The notes beneath the pieces are model-generated. The model was not told where the DNA came from. It ran no database searches and worked only from the letters and a program-made list of their open reading frames with translations. Both the position numbers and the translations under genes were made by a program. A stretch of 64,000 bases of DNA from Sphingomonas sanxanigenens DSM 19645 = NX02 (GTDB taxonomy: Bacteria; Pseudomonadota; Alphaproteobacteria; Sphingomonadales; Sphingomonadaceae): NCBI RefSeq assembly GCF_000512205.2, contig NZ_CP006644.1:4850501-4914500 (forward strand), given 5' to 3'. Below are positions 19,224-28,843 of this stretch, piece by piece. Each line of letters starts with the position of its first letter. Within the stretch, counting starts at the first letter, position 1.

Positions 19224-20636
19224 ATGCGAGCGATATCGGCGGCGCTGCTGGCAGCAGCGGCAGCGATCACGGCAACCGGGGCCCAGGCGCAGACGAGGCA
19301 GTTGCGGCCCGATCAGCAACGCTATCGCGCCTTGCTGAAGGAAATGGTGGAAACCAACACCACCGTCACCACCGGAAGCTGCACCGATCTCGCGACGAAG
19401 ATCGCCGGGCATCTGAAATCCGCGGGCTTTGCCGACAGCGACATCACCCGGTTCGCGGTGCCGGAGCATCCCAAGGACGGCGGGATCGTGGTGGTGCTGC
19501 CGGGCAGTTCCAAGACGCTGAAGCCGATGCTGCTGCTGGGGCATCTCGACGTGGTCGAGGCCAAGCGCGCCGACTGGACGCGCGATCCCTTCGCCTTCAT
19601 CGAGGAAGGCGGCTATTTCTATGGCCGCGGCGTCGCCGACATGAAGGCGATGGACGCGATCTGGGTCGACGCGTTCATGCGCATGAAGGAAGAGGGCTAT
19701 CGCCCCAAGCGCACGATCAAGCTGGCGCTGACCTGCGGCGAGGAAACCACCTGGGCCTTCAACGGCGCGCAATGGCTGGCGGCGAACCGGCCTGAACTGA
19801 TCGCGGCGGAATTCGCGCTCAACGAGGGCGGCGGCGGCGATACCGACGGCAAGGGCAAATTGATCGCGCAGCAGTTGCAGGTCGGCGAGAAGGCGGTGCA
19901 GAACTATCGGCTGGAGACCACCAACCCCGGCGGCCACAGTTCGGTGCCGGTGCCCGACAACGCGATCTACGAGCTCGCCCAGGCGCTGACCCGAATCCAG
20001 GCGCATGAATTCCCGGTCGAGCTCAACGATACGACGCGCGCCTACTTCACCCAGACCGGCACATCGCGGAAGGACGAGGTGGGTGCGGCGATGCTGGCGA
20101 TCGTCAGGAACCCGGGCGACAAGGCGGCCGAGGCGATCCTCAACACCGATCGCGGCTTCCATTCGATGCTGCGCACGACCTGCGTCGCCACCCTGCTCGA
20201 AGGCGGCCATGCCAACAACGCGCTGCCGCAGCGCGCCGCGGCCAACGTCAATTGCCGCATCTTCCCCGGGCACGGCGTCGAGGAAACGCAGGCGAAGCTC
20301 GTCGCGGTGATCGGCGATCCCAAGGTGACGGTAACGCTGGTGCCGCCCGTCCGCCCCCTCGCCAAGACGCCGCCGATGGATCCGAAGATCATCGATCCGA
20401 TGACGACGCTCTCGGCGCGCTATTTTCCGGGCGTGCCGGTGGTGCCCGCAATGGCGACGGGCGCGACCGACGGCATCTTCCTGCAGGCGATCGGCATCCC
20501 GACCTATGGCGTGCCCGGTTCCTGGTACGACCCCGACGGCAATGGCGCACATGGCCTGAACGAGCGGATCGAGGCGCGCGGCGTCTATGTCGGCCGCGAC
20601 TATCTGTTCGACCTGATCAAGGCCTATGCGGGCTGA
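19224..20636 (+). CDS. Secreted M20/M25/M40-family metallo-hydrolase
   Basis: A 470-residue protein with an N-terminal Sec signal peptide (MRAISAALLAAAAAITATG, cleavage after AQA). The M20 catalytic segments are present: LLLGHLDVVEA (first metal His and catalytic Asp, about 95), YGRGVADMKAMDA (bridging Asp), ALTCGEETTW (catalytic Glu pair), and a dimerisation domain starting near NPGGHSSVP. Members are carboxypeptidases, dipeptidases or deacylases; substrate cannot be fixed, but export suggests scavenging of peptides or acyl amino acids. ATG 19224 follows AGGGGGGAA; frames opening earlier overlap the terminator and lack homology. Confidence 0.88.
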   Translation: MRAISAALLAAAAAITATGAQAQTRQLRPDQQRYRALLKEMVETNTTVTTGSCTDLATKIAGHLKSAGFADSDITRFAVPEHPKDGGIVVVLPGSSKTLKPMLLLGHLDVVEAKRADWTRDPFAFIEEGGYFYGRGVADMKAMDAIWVDAFMRMKEEGYRPKRTIKLALTCGEETTWAFNGAQWLAANRPELIAAEFALNEGGGGDTDGKGKLIAQQLQVGEKAVQNYRLETTNPGGHSSVPVPDNAIYELAQALTRIQAHEFPVELNDTTRAYFTQTGTSRKDEVGAAMLAIVRNPGDKAAEAILNTDRGFHSMLRTTCVATLLEGGHANNALPQRAAANVNCRIFPGHGVEETQAKLVAVIGDPKVTVTLVPPVRPLAKTPPMDPKIIDPMTTLSARYFPGVPVVPAMATGATDGIFLQAIGIPTYGVPGSWYDPDGNGAHGLNERIEARGVYVGRDYLFDLIKAYAG

Positions 20637-20659
20637 ATGAGCGTGCGCGTGCCGGGTGA

Positions 20660-21418
20660 CTACCGGCAGGCGCGCCAGCCGGCCTTGCCGCGTTCGGCCT
20701 GGTCGAGGTGCAGATGATCGCGGTGGGCGCGATTATAGTCGGGTGACAGCACCGTCGAGAAGGTCTTGCAGGCGCCGTCGCGTACCTCGCGCAGGAAGGC
20801 GGCGCGATCCCCCGCCCCCTGCCAGTCCGTCAGCACGCTGATCCGCCGGCCGTCGTCCAGCCGGAAGCCGGCGATGTCGATCGCATCGGCGGTCGAATGC
20901 TCGCTCCACGCGCGGCGGCCGGCGATGTGGCGGCAATTATAGGTGCCGAACTGGTCGAACGCGACGACGCGCGCGCCGAGATGGCGCCGCGCCGCGGGCT
21001 GGACGATGTTCCATTCCCACAGCGCCAGCCCCGCCGCCACCGGGCAGGCCATGATCGGCCCGGTGGGGCGGAAGCCGATCTCGCGCGCGCCGCCGGGCGC
21101 CAGCCGCAGGCCATCGGCATAATGGCACTGGCCGGTGCCGTGCGGCGCGACCGCGGTGAACCTGACGCCGGCATCGTCGAGCAGCGCGCGGCAGAGCGTG
21201 GCGTCACCCGTCAGCCCGGCGAGCTTGCGGCCGGTGAACAGCCCGATCGGATCGGCCAGGTTGAGGCGCGTCCACGGCAGATCCTCGGGATGGTCGCGGT
21301 TCCAGACGTGGAGCACGAAGCCCGCCACCCCGAGCAACGACACCAGCACCGCGATGCGCAGCCAGCGCCCGGCCGTGCTGCGCCGGCGCGGCCGGGCACG
21401 CTTGCGTCGTTGCGCCAC
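20660..21418 (-). CDS. Extensin-like protein
   Basis: A 252-residue protein with a basic N-terminus, one membrane anchor (about 20-40, LRIAVLVSLLGVAGFVL) and an extensin-like C-terminal domain (about 70-250). The domain includes ALWEWNIVQPAARRHLG, CRHIAGRRAWSEHSTADAID and YNRAHRDHLHLDQ. The conserved SEHSTADAID and H-x-H segments resemble the metal-ligand pattern of M15-type peptidoglycan peptidases (D,D-carboxypeptidase fold), which the family is related to; activity is not established. It starts 10 bp after the NUDIX gene stop, so the two are probably co-transcribed. Confidence 0.82.
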   Translation of the reverse strand: MAQRRKRARPRRRSTAGRWLRIAVLVSLLGVAGFVLHVWNRDHPEDLPWTRLNLADPIGLFTGRKLAGLTGDATLCRALLDDAGVRFTAVAPHGTGQCHYADGLRLAPGGAREIGFRPTGPIMACPVAAGLALWEWNIVQPAARRHLGARVVAFDQFGTYNCRHIAGRRAWSEHSTADAIDIAGFRLDDGRRISVLTDWQGAGDRAAFLREVRDGACKTFSTVLSPDYNRAHRDHLHLDQAERGKAGWRACR

Positions 21419-21428
21419 GCGCGCCGCC

Positions 21429-22214
21429 TCAGCCGCGGAGCGCCGAGGCCAGCGGCTCGGCCGTCACCGGATAGCCGAGCCCGGCGGGAATGCAGAGATG
21501 CTGTTCACCGTCGCGCACCTCGACCCAGGGCGAGATCGTGTCGATCGGATGCAACGCGGCATGCGCGATCGCCTCGGCATGGCTGGCGAACTGCGCCAGC
21601 CGTTCGAGGTTGCGGCGCGTCGGGAAGATCAGCCGGCGCGTGCCCGCGCTGCCCGCCTCGAGCACGTCGGCGGCGCTGATCCACAACGCATGGACATTCT
21701 CGGTCGCATCGACGCGCGGTTCCGGCGCATCGGCTGCGGCGCGGGCCAGGTAGAAGCGCGTGTCGAAGATGCGCGTCTCATGCCCCTTCGGGCACCAGCG
21801 CGCGAACGGCGCCAGCGCCGCGAGATCGAGCGACAGGCGATGGCGATCGAGCAGCGCGGAAAAGGGCGTGCCGCCCGTCGCGAGCGCGGCGCGCAGGTCG
21901 GCAAGCCCGGCGGCATCGGGCGCGGGACCGAGGCCGACGGCGATGCCGCTTTCCTCGATCGTCTCGCGGATCGCGGCGACGCGGGCGGCGGCGTCCTCGG
22001 GCGAAAGGTCCGCGAAGCGCGCCGCGAGCCGATGGTCGTCGGGGTCGACGCGCCCGCCGGGAAACACCAGCGCCTGCGCCGCGAACGCCATCTTGCCCGA
22101 TCGCTCGACCATCAGCAGTTCGGGCGGCGCCCCGGCCACGCGCTCACGGAACAGCACCAGCGTCGCGGCCGGGATGGCCGTGCTGGCGGGTACTGCTGCG
22201 CTGTCGGTGGTCAT
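21429..22214 (-). CDS. NUDIX hydrolase (NUDT19/RDCP-like)
   Basis: A 261-residue NUDIX protein. The Nudix box is split by an insertion: GGRVDPDDHR near residue 50 and AAIRETIEESGIAVG near 80-94 carry the RExxEExG core that binds divalent metal. This arrangement is typical of the NUDT19-like group, whose characterised members hydrolyse CoA derivatives. The N-terminal AATLVLFRERVAGAPPELLMVERS is a standard NUDIX strand-turn. Substrate here is inferred only at class level. It lies upstream of the extensin-like gene on the same strand. Confidence 0.85.
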   Translation of the reverse strand: MTTDSAAVPASTAIPAATLVLFRERVAGAPPELLMVERSGKMAFAAQALVFPGGRVDPDDHRLAARFADLSPEDAAARVAAIRETIEESGIAVGLGPAPDAAGLADLRAALATGGTPFSALLDRHRLSLDLAALAPFARWCPKGHETRIFDTRFYLARAAADAPEPRVDATENVHALWISAADVLEAGSAGTRRLIFPTRRNLERLAQFASHAEAIAHAALHPIDTISPWVEVRDGEQHLCIPAGLGYPVTAEPLASALRG

Positions 22215-22268
22215 GATGACGGGGCTAGACGATTATCCCGCCGGAGGAAATGCGCAGGCGGTGCCGCG

Positions 22269-23696
22269 TCAGCCGCCGCCCCCGTCGACCAGCCCGCCGC
22301 CCAGCGCGACGTAGAGCGCCACCAGATTTTCCGCCTGCGTGCGCTTGGCCTGGAGCAGCGCCTGTTCCGCCGAGAACAGGTTGCGCTCGGCGTCGAGCAC
22401 CTCGAGATAATCGGCGACGCCCTCGCGGTAGCGCGTGCGCGCAAGGCTCGCGAGTTGGCGCTGCGCGGTGGTCGCACGCTCCTGCGCGGAGACCTGCTCG
22501 GCCAGATAACGGCGGCCGGCGAGCGCATCGCCCACCTCCTGGAACGCGCCCTGGATCGCGCGCTCATAATTGGCGATGGCGATGTTCTCGCGCGCCTCGG
22601 CAACCGAAAGATTGCTCTTGGTGCGCCCCCAATCGAAGATCGGCAGCGAGATCGCCGGCCCATAGCTCCACTGCCTGGTGTCCGATCCGATGAGGTCGTC
22701 GAGCGCGTTGGAGGCGAAACCGAAGCTGCCGGTCAACGAGATCGTCGGGAAAAAGGCCGCGCGCGCCGCGCCGATATTGGCGCGGGCGGCGCGCAACCGT
22801 TCCTCGGCGGCGATGATATCGGGACGCGCGGTGAGCAGGTCTGACGGCAGCCCAGCCTCCAGCCGCGGCGATTCGGTCTGCTGTGCCAGCGACAGGGGCT
22901 CGGGCAGGTCGGTGGGCAGCACCCCGCCGACGAGCACGGTCATGAAGTTGCGCGCCTGCGCCTGCGCGAGCCTGAGCGCGGCAAGCTCGGTCTCCGCCTG
23001 CGTCAGCAAGGTTTCGGACTGGCGATAGTCGAGCGCGGAGGTCACCCCCGCATCGAGGCGGCGCTTGGCGATGCGCAGCCCGTCCTGCCGGCTCTTCACC
23101 GTCGCTTCGGCCAGCGCGATGCGTTCGTCGGATTCGCGGATCGTGAAATAGCTCGTCGCCACGTCGCGGATCAGGCTCAGGCGGAAGGCGCGTTCCGCCT
23201 CCACCGTCGCGAAGAACTGGCTGCGCGCCGCCTCGTTGAGGTTGCGCACCCGGCCCCAGAAATCGAGCTCGAAGCTCGTGACGCCGACACCGGCGCGATA
23301 CTGTTCCTGCGTGAAGCCGGTGATCCCGGGGATGCCGATCCCGGCGGCCGGGGTGCGGCTCTTGGTATAGGATGCCGAGCCGTCCAGCGTCGGCAGCTGG
23401 TCCGCACGCTGGATGCGATACTGGCCGCGCGCCTCCTCGATCTGCGCGATCGAGACGGCGAGGTCGCGGTTGTTGGCCAGCGCCTCGCGGATCAGCCGCT
23501 CCAGCCGGGGATCGGCGAAGAAATCGGTCCAGCCGATCTCGGTGGCGCGGACCGCACCGGCGCCGGCGGGCATGTCGACACCCTCCGGATAGGCATCGGT
23601 CACCGGCAGGTCGGGGCGGATATGCTTGGGCGCCATGTTGCACGACGCCAGCATGGTCGCGGCGAGCAGCACCGCGGGAGCTGCGAGCTTATGCAT
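22269..23696 (-). CDS. RND efflux outer-membrane factor lipoprotein (OprM/NodT family)
   Basis: Outer-membrane channel of the tripartite efflux pump, 475 residues. A lipoprotein signal peptide ends in the lipobox LASC (Cys19). Two duplicated outer-membrane efflux repeats follow, with long heptad-like helices (for example EAARSQFFATVEAERAFRLS and ATTAQRQLASLARTRYREG) that form the periplasmic barrel. ATG 23696 is preferred over 23732: GGAGG lies 11 nt upstream, and it overlaps the permease stop by 8 bp, giving translational coupling. It is the third gene of the operon. Confidence 0.93.
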   Translation of the reverse strand: MHKLAAPAVLLAATMLASCNMAPKHIRPDLPVTDAYPEGVDMPAGAGAVRATEIGWTDFFADPRLERLIREALANNRDLAVSIAQIEEARGQYRIQRADQLPTLDGSASYTKSRTPAAGIGIPGITGFTQEQYRAGVGVTSFELDFWGRVRNLNEAARSQFFATVEAERAFRLSLIRDVATSYFTIRESDERIALAEATVKSRQDGLRIAKRRLDAGVTSALDYRQSETLLTQAETELAALRLAQAQARNFMTVLVGGVLPTDLPEPLSLAQQTESPRLEAGLPSDLLTARPDIIAAEERLRAARANIGAARAAFFPTISLTGSFGFASNALDDLIGSDTRQWSYGPAISLPIFDWGRTKSNLSVAEARENIAIANYERAIQGAFQEVGDALAGRRYLAEQVSAQERATTAQRQLASLARTRYREGVADYLEVLDAERNLFSAEQALLQAKRTQAENLVALYVALGGGLVDGGGG

Positions 23697-26600
23697 GGGC
23701 GGAGCCCTCCTTCGGCGCGGCGTCGCGATCATGATGCATGCTCGGCCGCTTCTTGGTGATCCAGCGGCGGACCGAGAGATAGAAGACGGGGATGAAGAAC
23801 ACGCCGAGGATGGTCGCCGCGATCATCCCGCCCATCACGCCAGAGCCCACCGCGATGCGGCTGGCGGCGCCGGCGCCGCTTGCGATCACCAGCGGCACCA
23901 TGCCGAGGATGAAGGCGAGCGACGTCATGATGATCGGTCGCAGACGCAGCTTCACCGCTTCCATCACCGCGTCGAACGGGTTCTTGCCCCTATCCTCCTG
24001 CTCGATCGCGAACTCGACGATCAGGATCGCGTTCTTGGCGGCAAGGCCGATGATCGTGATCAGGCCGACGTTGAAATAGACGTCCGCCGAAAGCCCGCGG
24101 AGCATCGAGAACAGCACCGAGCCGAGCACGCCCAACGGCACGACCAGCAGCACCGCGATCGGGATCGACCAGCTTTCGTAGAGCGCCGCAAGCAGCAGGA
24201 ACACCACCACCAGCGAGAGACCGAGCAGCAGGCCGATCTGGCCAGCGGACTGCTTCTCCTCATAGGAGATGCCGGTCCATTCGAAGGAGAAGCCGGTGGG
24301 CAGACCCTTGGCGATCCGCTCCATTTCCGCCATCGCCTCGCCGCTCGAACGGCCGGGCGCCGGGGTGCCCGAGATCGTCATCGCCGAATAGCCGTTGTAG
24401 CGCTGGAGCTGCGGCGGGCCTGCGGTCCACTGCACGGTGGTGAAGGCGCCGAACGGCACCATCTGGCCTTCCGCGTTGCGCGTGCGCAGGTCGAGCACGT
24501 CCTGCGGAGTCATGCGGTGCGGCGCATCGGCCTGCAACAGCACGCGCAGTACGCGGCCGTCGCGGGTGAAGTCGTTGGCGTAGGCACTGCCGAAGGCGAT
24601 GGCGAGCGTCGCGTTGACGTCCCCGATCGACAGGCCGAGCGCGCGCGCCTTCACCCGATCGATCTCCACCTTGAGCTGCGGCGCATCCTCCTGCCCTTCG
24701 GGGCGGACGCCCGCGAGCACGGGGCTCTGGCTCGCCGCACCCAGCACCTGGTTGCGTGCCGCGAGCAGCGCCGCCTGGCCGTTGTTGCCGCGATCCTGGA
24801 GCTTGAAGGTGAAGCCGCTGGCATTGCCCAGTTCCTGGATCGGCGGCGGGTTGAGCGAGAAGACCATCGCCTCCTTGACCGTACCCATCAGCCCCAGCGC
24901 ACGGCCGACGAGGCCCAACGCGCTGTTTTCCCTGCCCTTGCGCTCTTCCCACGGTTTCAGCGGCGCGAACATGATCGCGTTGTTCTGGCCCTGGCCGAAG
25001 AAGCTGAAGCCGCGGATGATGATGAGGTTCTCAAGCTGCGGTTGCTGCTTGTAGAACGCCTTGACCTGATCGATCGCGACGTTGGTCCGCTCGAGCGTGG
25101 CGCCCGGCGGTGCCTGCACCACGCTGATCACATAGCCCTGATCCTCCGAGGGCAGGAAGCCGCCGGGCACCCGGGTGAACAGCAGCGCGGTCACGCCGAC
25201 GAGCGCGAGGAACACCGCCAGCCAGCGCACCGGTGCCCTGAGCATCTTGCCGATCCCGCCCTGATAGCGGTCCGTCGTGCGTCCGAACCAGCGGTTGAAG
25301 CGATCGAAGAAGCCGCTGGCGAAGCGCCCGACCGGGCCGGTGTGGTGGCTATGGTCGTGCGGCTTGAGCAGGGTTGCGCACAAAGCCGGCGTCAAGGTCA
25401 GCGCGAGCAGCGCCGAGAAGGCGATCGAGATGGCGAGCGTCACCGAGAACTGGCGATAGATGCCGCCGGTGGAGCCCGGGAAGAAGGCCATCGGGATGAA
25501 CACCGCGATCAGCACCAGGGTGATGCCGATGATCGCCGAGGTGATCTGCCCCATCGCCTTCACCGTCGCGTCGCGCGGCGAAAGCCCTTCCTCGCTCATG
25601 ATGCGCTCGACATTCTCGATGACGACGATCGCGTCGTCGACGAGGATGCCGATCGCAAGCACCATGCCGAACAGGCTGAGCACGTTGATCGAGAAGCCGA
25701 ACAGCCACAGGCCGAGGCAGGCGCCGGCCAGCGCGATCGGCACGACGATCGTCGGGATCACCGTCGCGCGCCAGTTCTGCAGGAAGAGGAACATGACGAG
25801 GAAGACGAGCACCATCGCCTCGATCAGCGTCTTGACCACCTCTTCGACCGAGACGTTGATGAACGGCGTGGTGTCGTAGGGAATCGACCATTTGTAGCCG
25901 GCCGGGAAGGTGCTCGAAAGCTCTTTCATCCGCTCCTTGACCGCTTCCGCGGTGGCAAGCGCGTTGGCACCGGTCGAGAGCTGGACGGCGAGACCAGCCA
26001 TCGGCCTGCCGCTGAGTTCGCTCGAGAAGATGTAGTTGGCGGCGCCAAGCTCGACGCGGCCGACATCCTTGAGCGTGATCGCCGACCCGTCCGGATTGGC
26101 GCGCAGGATGATCTGCTCGAACTGCTCGGGCCGGGTGAAGCGGCTCTGCGTCGTGATCGTGGCGTTGATCTCGGTGCCGTTGGCGATCGGCAGATCGCCG
26201 AGCTGGCCGCCCGGGGACTGGCTGTTCTGCTCCTGAACCGCCGCCAGCGCTTCGGCCTGCGACAGGTTGTAGCTGGCGAGCTTTTCGGGATCGAGCCAGA
26301 TGCGCATCGCGTATTCGGGCGAGAAGGACTGGATGTTGCCGACGCCGGTTACGCGGCGCAGTTCGTCGACCACGCGCGTGTTGGCGAAGTTGCCGAGCTC
26401 GTACGGGTCGTTGGTCTGGTTGTCGGTGGTGATCGCCACGATCAACAGGAAGCCCGGATTGGCCTCGTTGACCTGGATGCCCTGGCGCCGGACCTCTTCG
26501 GGCAGCCGCTGCTCGACGCGCCGCAGGCGGTTCTGCACCTCCATCTGCGCGTCGTCGATATCGGTACCGGCGACGAAGGTGACGGTGATCTCCGCGGTGC

Positions 26601-26859
26601 CGTTCGAGTTGGAGGTGGACGACATGTAGAGGAAGCCCTCCACGCCGTTGAGCTCCTGCTCGATGATCTGCGTCGCGTTCTGCTCAAGCGTCTGCGCGTC
26701 GGCGCCGGGGTAGGTGATGCTGATCGTCAGCGAGGGGGGCGCGACGGTCGGATATTGCTCGATCGGCAGCGCGCGCAGCGCGATGATCCCGGCAAGCAGG
26801 ATGCCGAGGGCGATCACCCAGGCGAAGACCGGGCGGTCGATGAAAAAGCGGGGGGACAT
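23689..26859 (-). CDS. RND multidrug efflux permease (HAE1 family, AcrB-like)
   Basis: Proton-driven inner-membrane pump, 1056 residues with twelve expected transmembrane helices. It begins MSPRFFIDRPVFAWVIAL as other HAE1 pumps do. GIVDDAIVVIENVERIMSE-type TM4 sequence (LVDDAIVVIENVERIM) carries the paired Asp residues of the proton relay. The second half has a parallel arrangement with GLAAKNAILIVEFAIEQ. Two large periplasmic loops form the drug porter domain. Substrate range is unknown; the class normally exports hydrophobic drugs, dyes or solvents. It lies between the adaptor and outer-membrane factor genes. Confidence 0.96.
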   Translation of the reverse strand: MSPRFFIDRPVFAWVIALGILLAGIIALRALPIEQYPTVAPPSLTISITYPGADAQTLEQNATQIIEQELNGVEGFLYMSSTSNSNGTAEITVTFVAGTDIDDAQMEVQNRLRRVEQRLPEEVRRQGIQVNEANPGFLLIVAITTDNQTNDPYELGNFANTRVVDELRRVTGVGNIQSFSPEYAMRIWLDPEKLASYNLSQAEALAAVQEQNSQSPGGQLGDLPIANGTEINATITTQSRFTRPEQFEQIILRANPDGSAITLKDVGRVELGAANYIFSSELSGRPMAGLAVQLSTGANALATAEAVKERMKELSSTFPAGYKWSIPYDTTPFINVSVEEVVKTLIEAMVLVFLVMFLFLQNWRATVIPTIVVPIALAGACLGLWLFGFSINVLSLFGMVLAIGILVDDAIVVIENVERIMSEEGLSPRDATVKAMGQITSAIIGITLVLIAVFIPMAFFPGSTGGIYRQFSVTLAISIAFSALLALTLTPALCATLLKPHDHSHHTGPVGRFASGFFDRFNRWFGRTTDRYQGGIGKMLRAPVRWLAVFLALVGVTALLFTRVPGGFLPSEDQGYVISVVQAPPGATLERTNVAIDQVKAFYKQQPQLENLIIIRGFSFFGQGQNNAIMFAPLKPWEERKGRENSALGLVGRALGLMGTVKEAMVFSLNPPPIQELGNASGFTFKLQDRGNNGQAALLAARNQVLGAASQSPVLAGVRPEGQEDAPQLKVEIDRVKARALGLSIGDVNATLAIAFGSAYANDFTRDGRVLRVLLQADAPHRMTPQDVLDLRTRNAEGQMVPFGAFTTVQWTAGPPQLQRYNGYSAMTISGTPAPGRSSGEAMAEMERIAKGLPTGFSFEWTGISYEEKQSAGQIGLLLGLSLVVVFLLLAALYESWSIPIAVLLVVPLGVLGSVLFSMLRGLSADVYFNVGLITIIGLAAKNAILIVEFAIEQEDRGKNPFDAVMEAVKLRLRPIIMTSLAFILGMVPLVIASGAGAASRIAVGSGVMGGMIAATILGVFFIPVFYLSVRRWITKKRPSMHHDRDAAPKEGSAHA

Positions 26860-26871
26860 CGAGGCCTCCGA

Positions 26872-28047
26872 TCAGCGTTGCGCAGGCGCGGGCGCCGCGG
26901 CGGGCTTGCCGGGGGGCACGATCGTCACCGGCTTGTCGGGCATCACCTTCTGGAGACCGTCGGTGATCACCTTGTCGCCGGGCTTCAGCCCGTCGAGGAT
27001 CACCCAATTGGCACCCTGCAGGTCGCCCAGCTTCACCGGCCGCACCATCGCGACGTTCTTGGGGCCGACGACCATCACCGAAGCGCCCTGCGGCGTGGTG
27101 CGGACCGCCCGCTGCGGCACGACGAGACCATCGGGGCGCGTGCCGATCTCGGCGCGGGCACGGACGAACTGGCCCGGCAGCAGCACGCGCTGCGGGTTGG
27201 GCACTTCGGCGCGCAGCGCGGCGGTGCCGGTCTGTTCGTCGATCGCGAGATCGAGGAAGTCGATCACGCCCTGCGCCGGATAGATGCTGCCATCTTCCAG
27301 GATCAGCGTGACCCGCACCTGGTTGAGGTTGCCCATCTTGATCTTGCCCGAGGCGACGTCGCGACGCACCGCGAGGACGTCCGAACTGGACTGCGAGAAA
27401 TTGACGTAGACGCGGTCGATCTGTTCGATCGTCGTCAGCAAGGTGCCGCTGCTGGCGCTGACCAGCGCACCCTCGGTCACCGCCGCACGGCTCGCCCGGC
27501 CGGAGATCGGCGCGGTCACCGTGGAATAGCCGAGGTTCAGCCGCGCCGAATCGACCTGCGCGCGGGCCTGCGCCACGTCTGCCTGGGCAGTGCGGAGCTG
27601 TGCCACGGCGGCATCATATTCCTGCTTGCTGATCGCCTGTTCGGGCACGAGCTGCTCGTAGCGGCCGACCACCTGCGCCGCGTTGGCCGCGGTTGCCTGG
27701 CTGCGCTGGAGCTGCGCCTGCACGCCGTTCAGGCTGGCGCGCAGTTCGCGCGGATCGATCTGGAACAACGCCTTGCCGGCGGACACATCGGTGCCCTCCT
27801 CGTAAAGGCGCGCCTCGATGATGCCGTTGACGCGCGCGCGCACTTCGGCGGTACGGACCGCCTGGATGCGGCCGGGCAATTCGATGACGTTCGCCACCGG
27901 CTGCTGGGTGACGGTGTAGACCGTCACCGCGGGCGGCGGCGGCGGCGGCTGCTGCTGTTGTCCACCACATGCGGACAGCGCAAGCGCCAGCCCGATCACC
28001 GTCGCCAGCGCCGTGCCGCGACCGGCCAGTCCCTGTTTGCGAATCAT
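26872..28047 (-). CDS. RND efflux periplasmic adaptor (AcrA/MexA-like)
   Basis: Membrane fusion protein bridging pump and outer-membrane channel, 391 residues. The lipoprotein signal peptide ends at LSAC (Cys27), followed by a glutamine- and proline-rich linker. Barrel-sandwich halves (VRARVNGIIEARLYEEGTDV and SRAAVTEGALVSASSGTLL) flank an alpha-helical hairpin (about 100-170, LNGVQAQLQRSQATAANAAQ), with beta-barrel and membrane-proximal domains after that. ATG 28047 is preferred to 28098 because it starts the signal peptide. It is the first gene of the operon, 12 bp before the permease, and divergent from the TetR gene. Confidence 0.93.
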   Translation of the reverse strand: MIRKQGLAGRGTALATVIGLALALSACGGQQQQPPPPPPAVTVYTVTQQPVANVIELPGRIQAVRTAEVRARVNGIIEARLYEEGTDVSAGKALFQIDPRELRASLNGVQAQLQRSQATAANAAQVVGRYEQLVPEQAISKQEYDAAVAQLRTAQADVAQARAQVDSARLNLGYSTVTAPISGRASRAAVTEGALVSASSGTLLTTIEQIDRVYVNFSQSSSDVLAVRRDVASGKIKMGNLNQVRVTLILEDGSIYPAQGVIDFLDLAIDEQTGTAALRAEVPNPQRVLLPGQFVRARAEIGTRPDGLVVPQRAVRTTPQGASVMVVGPKNVAMVRPVKLGDLQGANWVILDGLKPGDKVITDGLQKVMPDKPVTIVPPGKPAAAPAPAQR

Positions 28048-28113
28048 CCTGTTCGTCCTGATCGTTAGGGCGATGCCGACTATACCGCATCGCAACAATG
28101 CTTGTCTGCGCCG

Positions 28114-28132
28114 GTAATGTAACGTACATTAC
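28114..28132. promoter_or_regulatory. Palindromic operator between the efflux operon and tetR
   Basis: GTAATGTA and TACATTAC are perfect reverse complements around the 3-bp spacer ACG. The site sits between the divergent starts (28047 and about 28178), the usual place for a TetR-family repressor to control both its own gene and the pump. No other palindrome of similar quality was seen in this gap. Binding is inferred. Confidence 0.75.
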
Positions 28133-28177
28133 AGGTCAAGGTCGTTTCTGCGAACGTCTTTCAGGAGTGTGGGTGGG

Positions 28178-28795
28178 GTGGTTAAGGACGGCGATGCAGC
28201 CGTGATACATCGGCGGGAAGACCGCCGGAATGCGATTCTCGATGCGGCCGAGGAGTTGTTCCTCGACCAGGGGTTCGACCGCGTCAGCCTCGCGGCGATC
28301 GTCAAGCGCTCGGGCGGGTCGCTGGCAACGGTCTACGACATGTTCGGCAACAAGCAGGGGCTGTTGCGGGCGATGGTGGTTCGCCTTGTCGATCGCGACC
28401 TCGACACCAACTGGTCGACCGAGCTCGACGCGGCACCCCCGTCCGCGCAGCTTCGCGAACTCGCCTACCGGATCCGGGGGCATATGTGCCAGCCCAAGGT
28501 GGTCGCGCTCAACCGCATCGTCATCCAGGAAAGCCTGCGCGATCCTGCCTTCGGCCGGGCGTTCCACGATCAGGTCTATGGCGGGCGCGGCGAGGAACTG
28601 ATCGAATGCTTCTGGCAGTGGACGCAGCAGGGCCGCGCCAATTTCGACGATCCGGTGGCCGCGGTCGACCTCTATCTCTCGATCGTGATCGGCGACAGCC
28701 AGCAGGAAGCGCTGCTGGGCGTCCTGCCGAACGTCGACCGCGCCGCGATCGACTGGCGGCTGGCGCCCTTCCTGACCTATTTCAAGGTCGCGTGA
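28178..28795 (+). CDS. TetR-family transcriptional regulator of the efflux operon
   Basis: A protein of about 205 residues with an N-terminal TetR helix-turn-helix: RRNAILDAAEELFLDQGFD, then VSLAAIVKRSGGSLATVYDM, then FGNKQGLLRAMV. The C-terminal domain (about 75-205) is a helical ligand-binding and dimerisation region of the AcrR C-terminal type. GTG 28178 is preferred because AGGAG (28163-28167) is then 10 nt upstream; GTG 28169 would be too close to it. Position and palindrome suggest it represses the divergent RND operon until an effector binds. Confidence 0.9.
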   Translation: MVKDGDAAVIHRREDRRNAILDAAEELFLDQGFDRVSLAAIVKRSGGSLATVYDMFGNKQGLLRAMVVRLVDRDLDTNWSTELDAAPPSAQLRELAYRIRGHMCQPKVVALNRIVIQESLRDPAFGRAFHDQVYGGRGEELIECFWQWTQQGRANFDDPVAAVDLYLSIVIGDSQQEALLGVLPNVDRAAIDWRLAPFLTYFKVA

Positions 28796-28843
28796 CCGCG
28801 GGTTGACCAACGGCGCCATCGGCCGAACCCGATGGCGCACGCA

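Noticed and set aside
23626-28068. A 1480-codon plus-strand frame across the RND operon, rich in His, Arg and Asp
   Set aside because: It is antisense to three well-supported efflux genes and resembles no protein.
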